Assembly (NCBI GenBank): GCA_003427395.1
Contig: BFEA01000270.1
Location: 62,144-102,112, forward strand
Direction: 5' to 3'
DNA: 39,969 nt
DNA from: Chara braunii
Taxonomy: Eukaryota > Streptophyta > Charophyceae > Charales > Characeae
This document shows, piece by piece, positions 1-9,376 of the stretch. Every line of letters begins with the position of its first letter. Positions within the stretch are counted from its first letter, which is position 1. The notes under the pieces were generated by a model. That model was given only the letters and a program-made list of their open reading frames with translations. It searched no databases and was not told the origin of the DNA. Both the position numbers and the translations under genes were made by a program.

Positions 1-51
<51 letters not shown>
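1..51. repeat. (AG)n microsatellite
   Basis: Uninterrupted AG dinucleotide run at the left edge of the window; its true length is unknown because the window begins inside it. Confidence 0.95.
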
Positions 52-56
<5 letters not shown>

Positions 57-215
57 GCAAAGAAAGGCGGACAGTGAAGTCGATATGACATAGTTCCCCA
101 TGGACAACCAGAGTAACTATGGCTTCACACTGGTCGGAATGACTCAGGAAGAATGCAGCTCCTTTACTTTTTTCAAAGGGTGTAGCCCCTGACTTTATCG
201 AGTTCATCTGATTAC

Positions 216-290
216 AATGTCATCAGGATTTGAACTCATGTTCTGTTCACCAGCAGTTACATGTGTGTACAATTCAGCCGCATGGTCTGG
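216..290 (-). repeat. tRNA-like sequence, probable SINE head or tRNA relic
   Basis: Read on the minus strand, positions 280-269 resemble a pol III A box (CGGCTGAATTGT) and positions 237-226 match a B box (GAGTTCAAATCC). The spacing between them, a little over 30 bases, is typical of a tRNA. The acceptor ends do not pair well and no clean anticodon arm is visible, so this is more likely a tRNA-derived SINE head or tRNA pseudogene than a working tRNA gene. No SINE 3' end or target duplication was found. Confidence 0.45.
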
Positions 291-1204
291 TTGGAAGAAT
301 ACTGTTTGCAACTTTGCACTTCCTTTTTCTGTGTGTGTAAAAAATTGTCCGAATTGTACAATTCCTACATACACAGAAAAGTTGAGACAAGCAAAGTGTG
401 CAAACAAGCAAACTATATGATGCGACACAAAGGGGATAAGGATCTTGCCCTACGTGAATTGTCACGCACCAAATACCCAACATCATTAATACAAGACCTT
501 AAGAGTGGAGCTGAATATCTGCTGCTCGTTTAGCTGAGCCTTACTCCTCATCAAGAACAGTGGCGAGCTGCTGCACACATCTCACAACACTGCACATCCC
601 TATCGGCACGTGAACATGGCAACTCATCCATCAAAGGTGAGCATTTTTGGGTCGTGGTTAAGTTTATATAAATGCTTAGTACTTTTTATGCGCCATCTGT
701 CGCTTGCGACGGTTGCTTTGATCTACTGTGAAGCAAAGTCATTCTCTCCATTCATCGCTTGCAGAGCTCTCATTCCAGACCACCTCTGACACATAGAAGG
801 TCTTTTTGTTTCCCTTTTTTTCCCACTTCATGACCTGACAAGGAATCGGGTTTGCCCATAAGCTGATATCGACCAGGAATCAGATTTGCATCTGTACTAC
901 CCCATAAGCTAGCCTCAGGGGCCTTACTCAGTCATTCACCAGTTTCAATGACAGGTACTTATCCGTCCGTCCACCCACTAACTCATTTGTAAACTTCTCC
1001 TCCCCTCTCCAGGTGTTTGGATGGTTGCATGTTTCCACTTCTCTCACAGATTCCACCATCACTCTGCCATTGCACGGACAAGCAAAGTAAACATTCTGCG
1101 TACGAAGACCTGATGTTGTTAATTAATACTATGAGTGCACCTCTCATCTGTAGAGGACACTGAAACGCAAGGGACTAACGGGAAAGGATAGGCTCCATAC
1201 AGCC
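291..1204. other. Intergenic, no gene recognised
   Basis: Only short overlapping frames without recognisable domains occur here. No RNA gene, repeat array or element boundary was identified. Confidence 0.6.
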
Positions 1205-1210
1205 CTGGAG

Positions 1211-1260
1211 AACCCTACACCCTAAACCCTAAATTGTAAGCCCTAAGCCCTAAGCCTTAA
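1211..1260 (+). repeat. Degenerate interstitial telomere-like repeat (CCCTAAA type)
   Basis: Several CCCTAAA and CCCTAAG heptamers in near-tandem order (accctac, accctaa, gccctaa and so on). This is the plant-type telomere unit in the C-rich orientation, decayed by substitutions. It sits about 540 bp from a second, better-preserved tract at 1801-1880. Confidence 0.8.
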
Positions 1261-1800
1261 CCACATGTGCACACTTTCTTGATGGGCTGTCCTTGGAGAA
1301 CATCGAATGTGTAGATGACGAAGCCGCTCGATTGGGAAGGCCAGGGGCGCGTCAAATGACCTAGGTGTGGAGGAGAGATAGGGGAGGGGTCATCTGGGCT
1401 ATTTATGGGCACTAGCACCTTGCCCATGTGCATGACAAGGCGGGAAATTCTGATGCAGTCCCACTTCGTATCAAAATGTTGAGGCCATCCATGCGATTTT
1501 TGGCACCCACACCATCGGCAACCGGCCATTTTTCATGCCCCAACCGTCCCTCCGGAAAATGGCCAAAAATGGCCAGAATACTATTAGGAGCCATTACTGC
1601 AGCTGGCAAATGAAAATCTTGGTCCAATCTGAATGCGGATTTTGGCAAGGCTATTCATGGCCACCCATAGTTGCCGATTGCCCCCCAGTGGGACCCGTCC
1701 CAGATTGTCCCCCAGTGGATCCCGTCCCACGATTGCGGTAGATTCAGTAACTCCCTGGGAACAGGGGGTAGGGGATATGATCTTCATTTCTACTATGACA

Positions 1801-1880
1801 CCCTAAACCCTAAACCCTAAACCCTAAAACCTAAAACCTAAACCCCGAACCCTAAGCTCTAAGCGCTAAACCCTAAATCC
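1801..1880 (+). repeat. Interstitial telomere-like repeat (CCCTAAA)n
   Basis: The tract begins with three perfect CCCTAAA units and continues with variants (ACCTAAA, CCCCGAA, GCTCTAA, GCGCTAA). The composition is that of the Arabidopsis-type telomere. The decay and internal position indicate an interstitial tract, not a chromosome end, unless the assembly is wrong here. Confidence 0.85.
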
Positions 1881-2005
1881 TGTGCAACCTTACCTATGTT
1901 GTAAAACAGGTTTTGCGCCTGACTCATGCACACTGCACATTGGGGCTGTTTGTGCCAAAAAAATGAGAATAAAAGTAAGGTGGTCAAGAAAAGAAAAGTA
2001 GAAAA

Positions 2006-3685
2006 TCAGATGAAAGCTTGAGAGCTAACCTTCATTCTTTCCTCAACGAGTTTGACGAATGTGTTGAGGACTTTCGCCATCACTGTGATCTTGTTTGACA
2101 GTGAGGCTGACACGATCTCCTCGAGAAGCGTTATGAAGCCCTCACAGAACAGCACTACTAGTCGTTGGATCCGGACCTGTTCCCTTCTCGAAATAGCCAT
2201 GCGTTTGATGTCCCCCTCCATCGTTTTTAAGCCCTGATCATACGGACTGACACGTGCTCCTTCCTCCACTGCTCGTTTTTCCTCTTCCTGGATTGTCCCT
2301 CCCGCTTCTTTGGTCTCAAAACCGCGTGCGGTTGAAAATCCACTTTCCCGCCATAACTGATGGCAACTCCTTTGCAGTCCATCGAAGGGAGAAGAATCTG
2401 GTCTGCTCTCAGTGTAAGTCCCAGTGGTGGAGAGTGGTGATGGAATAGTACTACGGCGGTGGCGTTTTCGCGCCTGAAGTTCCTTGTCCTTCTCCAGAGT
2501 ACAAGTTTCCTCAAGCTGCCACGCGGCAACGCCTGGCGTCCCCAGTTTTTTCTTGACAGGATCAACAGCAGAAACCCAGCTCGCACTACACTGTCTGCTT
2601 TGAAGACCTCGCAAGCGCCCCGAAGGTAGACCTAATCGGACTCGAACCTTTACGGTGCACTTACAATGTGGACAATCAACGGTCCGGATCCGGACCGGGC
2701 TGTCCCGACTGGTCGTCGTTGAAGGCAGACCGCTTGAACGTGCCCTGGTAAAGACAGACCGGTCCTCGATGGCCGTCAGATTCAGTCGATCTCCACCACC
2801 CACAGTCTCAGCCGCTGCAGCGTGTTCGCCATCGTCCTCCACCATGCATTCGGCGTCAACGTCAATATCACCCTCACCGCTGCCATCATCTTCTTCATTT
2901 CCAGCCGCACCTGGATACGATCTCGATCTCGGTCTTGATCTCGCTCCCCGCAGTGACGTTATTGCCTTACCAGATGACGGTAACCTTCCCGACGAAAGCA
3001 TCAACCCCCCATCAATCCCATCTACGTATTCTTCGTCTTCCTCATCATCCTCGTCTCCTCCTCCACGCTGATGTTGTTCTTCGTCCATTGCATCTTCAAC
3101 TCCGCCGCCCTCTCCGTTCTTCCTTCGTCGCCTTCTCTCAGCCCTCGTGCTCTCGTCCCCTTTTTCCCCACTCCTTTTCTTTCTTTGAACTGCCACCGCT
3201 TCTCTCCTTAAGTTTTGCCCTGGATGTTCGGCAGCTCCGCCAGCAGAGCTGACAATGCGACGTTCGATGCTCACACGCTTATCGCCATGGCCTCGGCCAT
3301 TACCGAAGGAAGACGAGGAAGTGCCCACGCTTCCACGTGTACCGCCACGAACTTCCTGAAACAAACCCACCGGCTTGCCTCGTGTGTCTTTTGTTCCTGG
3401 ACCGTTGATAAAACCAACAACACCGGCCGATGACGGTCCATGGCTACTCGATTCACGACGCGTGGCAGATGTCCAGCCAGTCTGCTGACTGCCCGATGCA
3501 GCGGTGGATGGAAGTTGACCGTGCAGTCGAAATGTCTGAGCACTTCGATCACCACCCTGATTGCTTCGATCACTGAGATGAGTGCGATCTGTCGAAGCCC
3601 TTCTCGCACTATCGGAGGTCGCCTCCGGGTCAGTTGTTCCCATTTGACTTAGCGGTAGTCGTTTGACCATAGGTCGGGGGATCAA
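2006..3685 (-). CDS. Uncharacterised 559-codon protein, possibly one exon of a larger gene
   Basis: This long uninterrupted frame starts at 3685 and stops at 2006-2008. I do not recognise the family. The N-terminal half is low complexity, rich in Ser, Gly and Arg, with a basic stretch near residues 181-190 (RRRRRK) followed by an acidic run at 211-219 (DEDDEEDEE), as in many nuclear proteins. Residues 338-343 read CPHCKC and a further Cys lies at 366, suggesting part of a zinc ribbon; the second Cys pair is incomplete. The last ~70 residues are predicted helical (KRMAISRREQVRIQRL...VKLVEERMK). Just before the stop the minus strand reads ATGAAG|GTTAGC, a good splice-donor context, so the true coding exon may end near 2021 and join an exon not seen here. 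Antisense frames over it are shadows. Confidence 0.45.
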   Translation of the reverse strand: MIPRPMVKRLPLSQMGTTDPEATSDSARRASTDRTHLSDRSNQGGDRSAQTFRLHGQLPSTAASGSQQTGWTSATRRESSSHGPSSAGVVGFINGPGTKDTRGKPVGLFQEVRGGTRGSVGTSSSSFGNGRGHGDKRVSIERRIVSSAGGAAEHPGQNLRREAVAVQRKKRSGEKGDESTRAERRRRRKNGEGGGVEDAMDEEQHQRGGGDEDDEEDEEYVDGIDGGLMLSSGRLPSSGKAITSLRGARSRPRSRSYPGAAGNEEDDGSGEGDIDVDAECMVEDDGEHAAAAETVGGGDRLNLTAIEDRSVFTRARSSGLPSTTTSRDSPVRIRTVDCPHCKCTVKVRVRLGLPSGRLRGLQSRQCSASWVSAVDPVKKKLGTPGVAAWQLEETCTLEKDKELQARKRHRRSTIPSPLSTTGTYTESRPDSSPFDGLQRSCHQLWRESGFSTARGFETKEAGGTIQEEEKRAVEEGARVSPYDQGLKTMEGDIKRMAISRREQVRIQRLVVLFCEGFITLLEEIVSASLSNKITVMAKVLNTFVKLVEERMKVSSQAFI

Positions 3686-3821
3686 AGGATTCGCCCGCAG
3701 CTGTTTGTCACGTGCTCAACGCAAAGAACCGAAGCCAACCAAAGATCCATCAATATACCTATTTGAGGCTATTTGAGCCTCTTTCTTTGTTTGTTTATAC
3801 ATTTGTTTATTTCTTTAACAT

Positions 3822-3905
3822 GTCCTTCGGAACATCCGTTAGACTTGGAACAACACAGAGAAGATTAGCATGGCACCTGCGAAAAAGAAAAAGAAGAAGA
3901 AAAGC
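3822..3905 (+). pseudogene. U6 snRNA 5'-half retrocopy with A/G-rich tail (copy 1)
   Basis: Positions 3822-3880 follow U6 snRNA from its first nucleotide: 5' stem (GTCCTTCGG..ACATCC), then TTGGAAC, ACAGAGA box, GATTAGCATGG and CACCTGCG. The match stops at the start of the U6 internal stem-loop and continues directly into a purine-rich tail (GAAAAAGAAAAAGAAGAAG). The missing 3' half and the tail rule out a functional U6 gene and point to reverse transcription. A possible imperfect target duplication (CTTTAACAT at 3813-3821, CTTTGAAC at 3913-3920) is too weak to rely on. Confidence 0.85.
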
Positions 3906-4026
3906 CACGTCACTTTGAACGCTTGACGGCCGCAAGCCAATTGCCCCCGTGGTAACTTTTCCGACATTTTTAGCTTCCATTTCTGAAATGTTGAAGGATC
4001 GGTATGTCATGTTAGGCGCCACTCGG

Positions 4027-4149
4027 CACTACACAATCGTCTACATGCATTTGAACGCTTTTTGAACCCTATGCATTCAAAACATGTTGGACTCGTCCAA
4101 ATGCGCCCACTCCAGAAGCGTCCAAATGCATGTAAAGTGTTGTGTAGTG
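4027..4149. mobile_element. Miniature inverted-repeat element with CACTA-type ends
   Basis: A 123-bp foldback. The left end reads CACTACACAA followed after five bases by TACATGCATTTGAACGCTT; the right end, reverse-complemented, reads CACTACACAA and then TACATGCATTTGGACGCTT after five different bases. The CACTA start suggests a non-autonomous member of the CACTA (En/Spm) superfamily. The 3-bp flanks (CGG left, GAG right) do not match, so no target duplication is confirmed. It has no coding capacity. Confidence 0.6.
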
Positions 4150-4786
4150 GAGCGAGGCCTGCTGTCACCGTTTGTGTTCATACCGGAAATTGTTTCTCCT
4201 CCTTACAACAGACCACTCTACTTCTACCAAACAACTAACCATCTTCCCCCGAACATAAACACACCCTGATGATGAATGTACACAAGAACGTTTCAGGGCC
4301 GGTACAGACAGAACGAGGGAGGATATCCTGCCTTGGGGGGAAGATGGTAAGGATGTCTCCATTCCACCTACCCAGCATTTTGTTTTCTTCTGATTGGACC
4401 TATTGACAGCCTGGTCAAAAAATCTGACCCATATGTAGGAAGTGGCTTCCCTGGAGTTGTGGTGAGAGGGTGGACACCAATATAGTGCACCCCATTTGAT
4501 ATTATTGGGCCCATGTTAAGAGCTAAGTTCCGTCAGATGTGTATGGTTTTCCTGATGGTATGCGATGGCAGATAGGAGAGCTCCAAGAACAAGATTGCAA
4601 TCAAGCTTTTAGATACATATTTTAATTTAGTTCCTGCACTACTCATGCCCTGTGTCTCATTTCAAAGACCACTCTTCTGACTGTAGCCCTTCAATAAAGA
4701 CTGTCCCTATGGACGGGGACAGATGACTGTCCCTGGCCTATCCCGTTTTCCGTTTTTTTTTCCCCAAATTAAACCAAAGCATGGTA

Positions 4787-5030
4787 CTACCCCCAGTGTA
4801 GGGGGGGTTGTGTGAGCAGCCTCCCTTAGTACCTGTTTCGGTTGCTCCAGCCTCCAAGTCTATTTTTTGATCGGGATCTGAACCTGCTGGAAAGTGGGTC
4901 CAGTGTCCCTGTTGAACAAAGTACCTGCATTAGCCACCGGCATTGACTGCCCCAGGAGACCCAGGGGGTTAACTGTGCGGCAAGAAAGGCTGCCTCATCA
5001 GTCCTCCTTCAGGACGCCAGATCTGATTAT
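4787..5030 (+). repeat. Dispersed SINE-like repeat, copy 1
   Basis: This stretch shares an ordered set of blocks with 7441-7690 and, inverted, with 12320-12704: a G-run followed by GTG..(A)GCAGC.TCCC, then TTGCTCC, then CCTGCTGGAAAG, GTCC, CAGTGT, and TGTT..AGTACC. The boundaries are approximate. On the minus strand it also holds a B-box-like GGTTCAGATCC (about 4885-4875), which is not conserved in the other copies. Confidence 0.55.
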
Positions 5031-5318
5031 GCATAAGCTAGCAGACCTCTAGTTCATGTCTGACTACTACTACATAGAGAAGGATGTGATATCATTGTGA
5101 GCTTTTTCTGTCTATTCTGGGGCAGGCCCCTGCCTTCCCTCCCNCCCCCCCCCCTACCTCCACCCCTACCCCCCATACCACGACAAATCCACAACAGCGA
5201 GGTCAGAGGGAGGGAATAGACGTGGCACATTCGTTATAATGACCCTGAAAAAAACCCTGAAAATTCAGGGCTCTGTTAACTGCTTCTCGCTGGTTCCAGT
5301 GTTGTCCACTCCACATCA

Positions 5319-5415
5319 GGTTTGTGGAACAGCCGTTAAAATTGGAAAGATACGGAGAAGATTAGCATGGCCCCTGACAATAAAAAGAAAGGGGGGGAAA
5401 AAAAAGAAGTTAAAA
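5319..5415 (+). pseudogene. U6 snRNA 5'-half retrocopy with A/G-rich tail (copy 2)
   Basis: Positions about 5319-5376 align with U6: an eroded 5' stem (TTTGTGGAACAGCC), then TTAAAATTGGAA, GATACGGAGAAGATTAGC and ATGGCCCCTG. The ACAGAGA box has one substitution. As in copy 1, homology ends in CCCCTG at the start of the internal stem-loop and a purine-rich tail follows (AATAAAAAGAAAGGGGG, then A8GAAG). Snapshots of U6 ending at the same point with similar tails occur at 3822 and, on the minus strand, at 12310. Confidence 0.8.
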
Positions 5416-5616
5416 ACACTTGTCAAGCTGTCAACACATTATGCACTCTTATCTTGAGACAAGATGACGCTTGAGAGTGCACACCATTTGCCATGTGCGT
5501 TGTGGGTTTGCCAGTGGTCAGATGTGTCCCAAACATCACCATCCCCTTTCCCTCCGTGTGTCTTCAATATCAGCCAGGCTTTCATTGATTCCTCAGGTCC
5601 CTTAGAGAAATGGAGT

Positions 5617-5711
5617 TGTGTGACTGTTCTTTGTACCTTTATGAGGGACGCTGGGCCACGGAGTCATGTGACTGTTCTTTGTACCTTTATGAGGGATGCT
5701 GGGCCACTTCC
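5617..5711 (+). repeat. Two-copy 48-bp tandem duplication
   Basis: TGTGACTGTTCTTTGTACC at 5619 recurs at 5667, together with the sequence between the copies (TTTATGAGGGA[C/T]GCTGGGCCAC), with very few differences. An A-rich tract (5726-5768) follows directly. No coding role is apparent. Confidence 0.8.
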
Positions 5712-5847
5712 AGCACGTGTTGCTCAAAAAAAAAAAAAAAGAAGCGAAGAAGAAAAAAAAAAAGAAAAGAGGCACAAGGAACACCTCTATTCCCAAGGAA
5801 AGGAGTTTGTCAACTGCTTCATCTGCACTTAGGAGCTTTTTTTTTGG

Positions 5848-6014
5848 TTAAACCACCGCTACCTTTCCCATATGTCGGCCGTGGGCATCTAGTAGCCTAC
5901 TCCTGAAAAATAGCCGCCACACCGCCGTCGATATTTTTCATCGACGGCGCGTGGCGGCCGAATTTGAATTTGAGGCCCGCGGCCCCATATATGAGAAAGG
6001 TAGTGGTGGTTTAA
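5848..6014. mobile_element. Foldback MITE bounded by TTAA, copy A
   Basis: A 159-bp element (5852-6010) lies between TTAA at 5848-5851 and TTAA at 6011-6014. The ends are inverted repeats about 37 bp long: ACCACCGCTACCTTTCCC at the left, and at the right (reverse complement) ACCACCACTACCTTTCTC. Inside is a second palindrome (about 5913-5957, GCCGCCAC...GTGGCGGC) around an AT-rich loop, so the whole element can fold into a long hairpin. It shares TIR sequence and TTAA borders with copies at 11563 and 12868. No reading frame is carried. Confidence 0.8.
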
Positions 6015-6470
6015 GGGTTTAGCGTAACAGCATTTATTCCTGTACCCTTGGTGATCTAGCCCAGTTTCTTGGGGTGATGTGCACTTGGAATTCTTTTTTT
6101 CGTTTGCTCCTATGGTGTTCACCAATTTCGGGTCATTGGGAGTTCTTGTTATTGCAGCAGATAGGAATAAACTCGGCTCGGCTCATCTTTCTGTGTGCGA
6201 GTTCAGGAAAAGTTTGGCAGTTTGACATCGCAAATAATATTTGAAACTTACTTCTGCTCATCTCATCGCCTTCCCTCCTGTGGTTCTTTTTGCAGCACTC
6301 CTCATTCTGCGCCCGCCCCATATCACACACCATTGGCCACAGACCGAGTTGGTTAGATCGGAGTCCGGACAAGGGTGCGCTCCGAGTGGGTTACCCCCTG
6401 CACCTTGCCTGACCGTATTGCCCGTCGTCTTCCTGTCATCTCTTCTTTTGTTCAAAGCCCCCTGGACGCC
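6015..6470. other. Intergenic, no gene recognised
   Basis: No domain-bearing frame, RNA or element was identified between MITE copy A and the poly-C tract. Confidence 0.6.
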
Positions 6471-6472
6471 TC

Positions 6473-6473
<1 letters not shown>

Positions 6474-6500
<27 letters not shown>
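6474..6500 (+). repeat. Poly-C tract
   Basis: A homopolymer C run flanked by CCTCC-rich sequence. Its length is probably unreliable in assembly. Confidence 0.9.
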
Positions 6501-6503
<3 letters not shown>

Positions 6504-6630
6504 CTTCGACTTTCCCTTCCCATGACTACATTTCTCCCGCTACCTGTGCCCTCATCCTCGCCATGGCTCGCACTAAAGCTCTGTCGTTTCTTCCTGTGTC
6601 ATCTCTCTCCAAGTCAGATCTCAAAAGTAA

Positions 6631-6711
6631 TGCTGTGCTTGCTGTGTTTGCTGTGCTTGCTGTGCTTGCTGTGCTTGCTGTGCTTGCTGGGCTTGCTGTG
6701 CTTGCTGTGCG
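6631..6711 (+). repeat. 9-bp minisatellite (TGCTTGCTG)n
   Basis: About nine near-identical copies of TGCTTGCTG (with GTGTTTG and GGGCTTG variants). Because 9 is a multiple of 3, it creates long artificial frames (repeated CLL or AVL). These are not evidence of a gene. Confidence 0.9.
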
Positions 6712-7440
6712 TTACACTATCGGGTACCAAACGGGCTCGTCATGCTGGATAAACTGGACGGAGTGACAGTACCAGTCGGTTGAGGCAGATGGGCAGCAGC
6801 ATAGATTGGGACGAAGGACTGGTGGTCGGGGTGTCCATGGTCTGCGATGAGGATCGTCGTTCTGTTTCTTCTTCAATTTTTTTTAAGAGTCAACTTTCGG
6901 AGCAGATCTTTTGATGCGTTTCTCAGTCCATGGTCCCAGTTTTAGAGTCAATGATTGCATTTCAACACCTTTCAGGCTTCAGCTGATCTTTTGTTCCTTT
7001 CCTGCTTGCATGGCGTCCATATGAATAAGCCCCATGAATAATTACGCCGCATAGTTGAAAGTCTTCGGTCTCCGTTTTCACGTTTTCTCAGAGGTTCCAA
7101 CATGTAGCCAGAACTTGTATTCTAATGAAGAAATGTGATTGTGCGTGGTTGCAAACTGATGAATGTTGGTTTCACTAACTTTCACAGCCTTTTTTTTTTT
7201 TTTTTTTGAATAATCAGTTGTCTGCTGGCAGGTGCACCATTTTCTGTGCCGGTGCGCAGATCTCTAACCAGGTTGTCTTTTCATCAATTGTGTCTGCGAA
7301 AGAATTATGATCGTAGCATGACTGCCGTGGATTCGGAGACCACCAGGCATGGCATAGGGTTTATGCCTGTGCTTACATTTCACACCCATGCCTGATAGTG
7401 CGACATTTCTTTCGGTTTTTTTTGTTGAAAAAACAGTCCT
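6712..7440. other. Intergenic, no gene recognised
   Basis: AT-rich non-coding sequence with a T17-18 run near 7190-7207. No feature boundaries were found. Confidence 0.6.
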
Positions 7441-7690
7441 GGCTTGCAAGGGGGAGTGATATCAGCAGCTTCCCCTAGCAGGCCTGGTGGCTGCTGCTCC
7501 GATCTATTGGTGGGAAGAGACACCTGCTGGAAAGCAAGCGTCCCACCAGTGTTTTATGTTCAATGAGTACCGGGGCCATTACCCGGTTTCAGCTTCTGCT
7601 GAGCTGAGAACAGTCTGCTGATAGCCTAGGGCGACGGGGAGTGTTGGGCTTCCTGGGGGGCTAGAGCGACCTTCCTTCATTCCCCGTTTA
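7441..7690 (+). repeat. Dispersed SINE-like repeat, copy 2
   Basis: Shares with 4787-5030 and with the minus strand of 12320-12704 the block GCTCC.ATCTAT.GGTGGG followed by CACCTGCTGGAAA, GTCC and CAGTGT. It is preceded by a T-run and AAACAGTCC (about 7418-7440), mirrored by a T-run and GAAACTGTCC in copy 3. The 3' boundary is uncertain; no target duplication was seen. Confidence 0.6.
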
Positions 7691-9315
7691 GGACAAAGAT
7701 GGTATGTATTTTTATGTGGACATGAGGAATGCATAGTGGCCAGCAAGGCCACTTCGTCTTTATAAGCCCTGAAGCGTGCTATTTCGGCAGTAACAGGTTT
7801 TTCTAATCAGCAATACCTTCTATTTCCCTGACTGGTTTATTTTCTGATATGCCAATGTGGTATGAACCGCACAGTTCATCACCAATGAGTGCACACATAG
7901 ACATGCATCAAACACAAGTGAGATGACACGAATTCGCACATTGGATGCCAGAGAGTAGAAAACCAGATAGGGCAGCTTATCACTTGCAGCAAATTATCAC
8001 AAGAGCAATAAGAGTTCACGTCACCAGCGCTCATCAACGCATACAAAGGTAACCAGTAACCAGCGTCAGCTCTCAGGTAAGTGCCTCTTTCCAGGTCTTC
8101 TTCTCTCTCTGCATTCTCTCTCTCTCACTGGTCTTCTCTCTAGCTATGTCCTCACTGTGTCTTCTCTCCCTACATGCATGCACACTCACTAACTACTACT
8201 CAAGGATCTACTCTGGATACATCCACTGCTAGTCCTACTAACTACCACTACTAGCACTAACACTCTGCACTGGCACAGCTATGGCTGCCTTCTCCCTGCC
8301 AGCGCTAACTCTCCCTCTCTCTCTCTCTCTCACTTAGCACAGCACCCTGGGTCAGCGCTCTGCTCTTCCCAATAGCGCACAAGTGCACCAGTACTTCCAC
8401 TCTTCATGCGAATGAGCAATCTGCCTTATGAGGAGGCTGGTCAGTCCTTATATTGTCTTGGACTGAGCTTCGACTCGTCCCAGCCTCTGTTTCTTGGGGC
8501 TTGACTCGGTTCTGGTCCCACATCCCCACGGGCTGTTTGCTTCAGAATGTCACGCCTGGTACTGTTCCCGAATTTTCATTGGTGTGCTGCTGCTTGGGCC
8601 TTTGAGCCACGACTTTTCGATTGTGGCACATGACCTTTGACTGGGGTTTGTGACTCCTGCCTCTGGGACACGACTTTTGCGTGTGGAGTGTCCTCCGCCG
8701 GTGGGTCACGACTTTCCAATACCACTTTTCATTATGAGACGTGATTTTTGCCCCTGGGATGTGACTGTTAGCAAGGTCCCTGTGGGACTTGACTGCCAAG
8801 GTCCCCGACTGTGACTTTTCTGAAACTGACCGTCTTGGCCTTTCTCGGCCCAGGCCTCTGCCCCTGAGATTCGGATTTGGGTGGGGTCCGAATTGTGGAA
8901 GGCCTTTCAAATGTGATTTTCCTACCTTGGCCAACCATAGCAAACAAGTGGAGCCCTTGGTAAAACGGTGGGTGATGCCTACTGGAACACCACTCGTGTT
9001 TGTATCAAGGATTCATACAGGGGTATAAAGGTGCAGTCTGCTGGAAGGAGTGAAGCTCCAACTACCATCTTCACCCGAATCTGCATACGGGCTGAAAGTT
9101 GCCCCAAATACAGCTATAATGATCGCTCGGGCGTTCTATAGCCCGAAAAAGAGCATAGGACTCCAAGGCTTATCTTCCGAACTGAACTGCACCAATCACC
9201 TGACACCAAGCGCCATCGCTCATGGAGGCATCAACCTTATTATCAAAATTTGAACAAAGACGGTTGCGGCCTACAAATTCCCTCAGAATCCCTCCCAACT
9301 AGTGTGCACAATTTT
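7691..9315. other. Intergenic with low-complexity and degenerate repeats
   Basis: No gene was recognised. About 8100-8350 is CT-rich with several short (CT)n runs. About 8600-8820 contains a degenerate repetition of a phrase like GGGACACGACTTTTGC spaced 35-45 bp apart, possibly an old minisatellite. Confidence 0.5.
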
Positions 9316-9362
9316 GAGAGATCATTCTTTTTTTTTTTTTTTTTTCTGAGAGAGATCATTCT
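9316..9362. mobile_element. Poly(T)-only mini-insertion between 13-bp direct repeats
   Basis: GAGAGATCATTCT at 9316-9328 recurs exactly at 9350-9362. Between the copies are only T-residues and a few bases (CTGA). This is what an extremely 5'-truncated retroinsertion on the minus strand would leave: little more than the poly(A) tail between target duplications. Confidence 0.6.
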
Positions 9363-9376
9363 CATTTCGCACTTTA

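Noticed and set aside
216-290. Functional tRNA gene
   Set aside because: A and B boxes are present, but the acceptor and anticodon stems do not pair convincingly.
2655-3071. Plus-strand 138-codon Ser/Pro-rich frame
   Set aside because: It is antisense to the longer 559-codon frame, and its composition mirrors that frame's acidic and basic runs.
3822-3880. Functional U6 snRNA gene
   Set aside because: The 3' half is absent and an A/G tail replaces it.
6375-6766. Protein-coding frames with repeated CLL or AVL
   Set aside because: They result from the 9-bp minisatellite and a poly-C tract.
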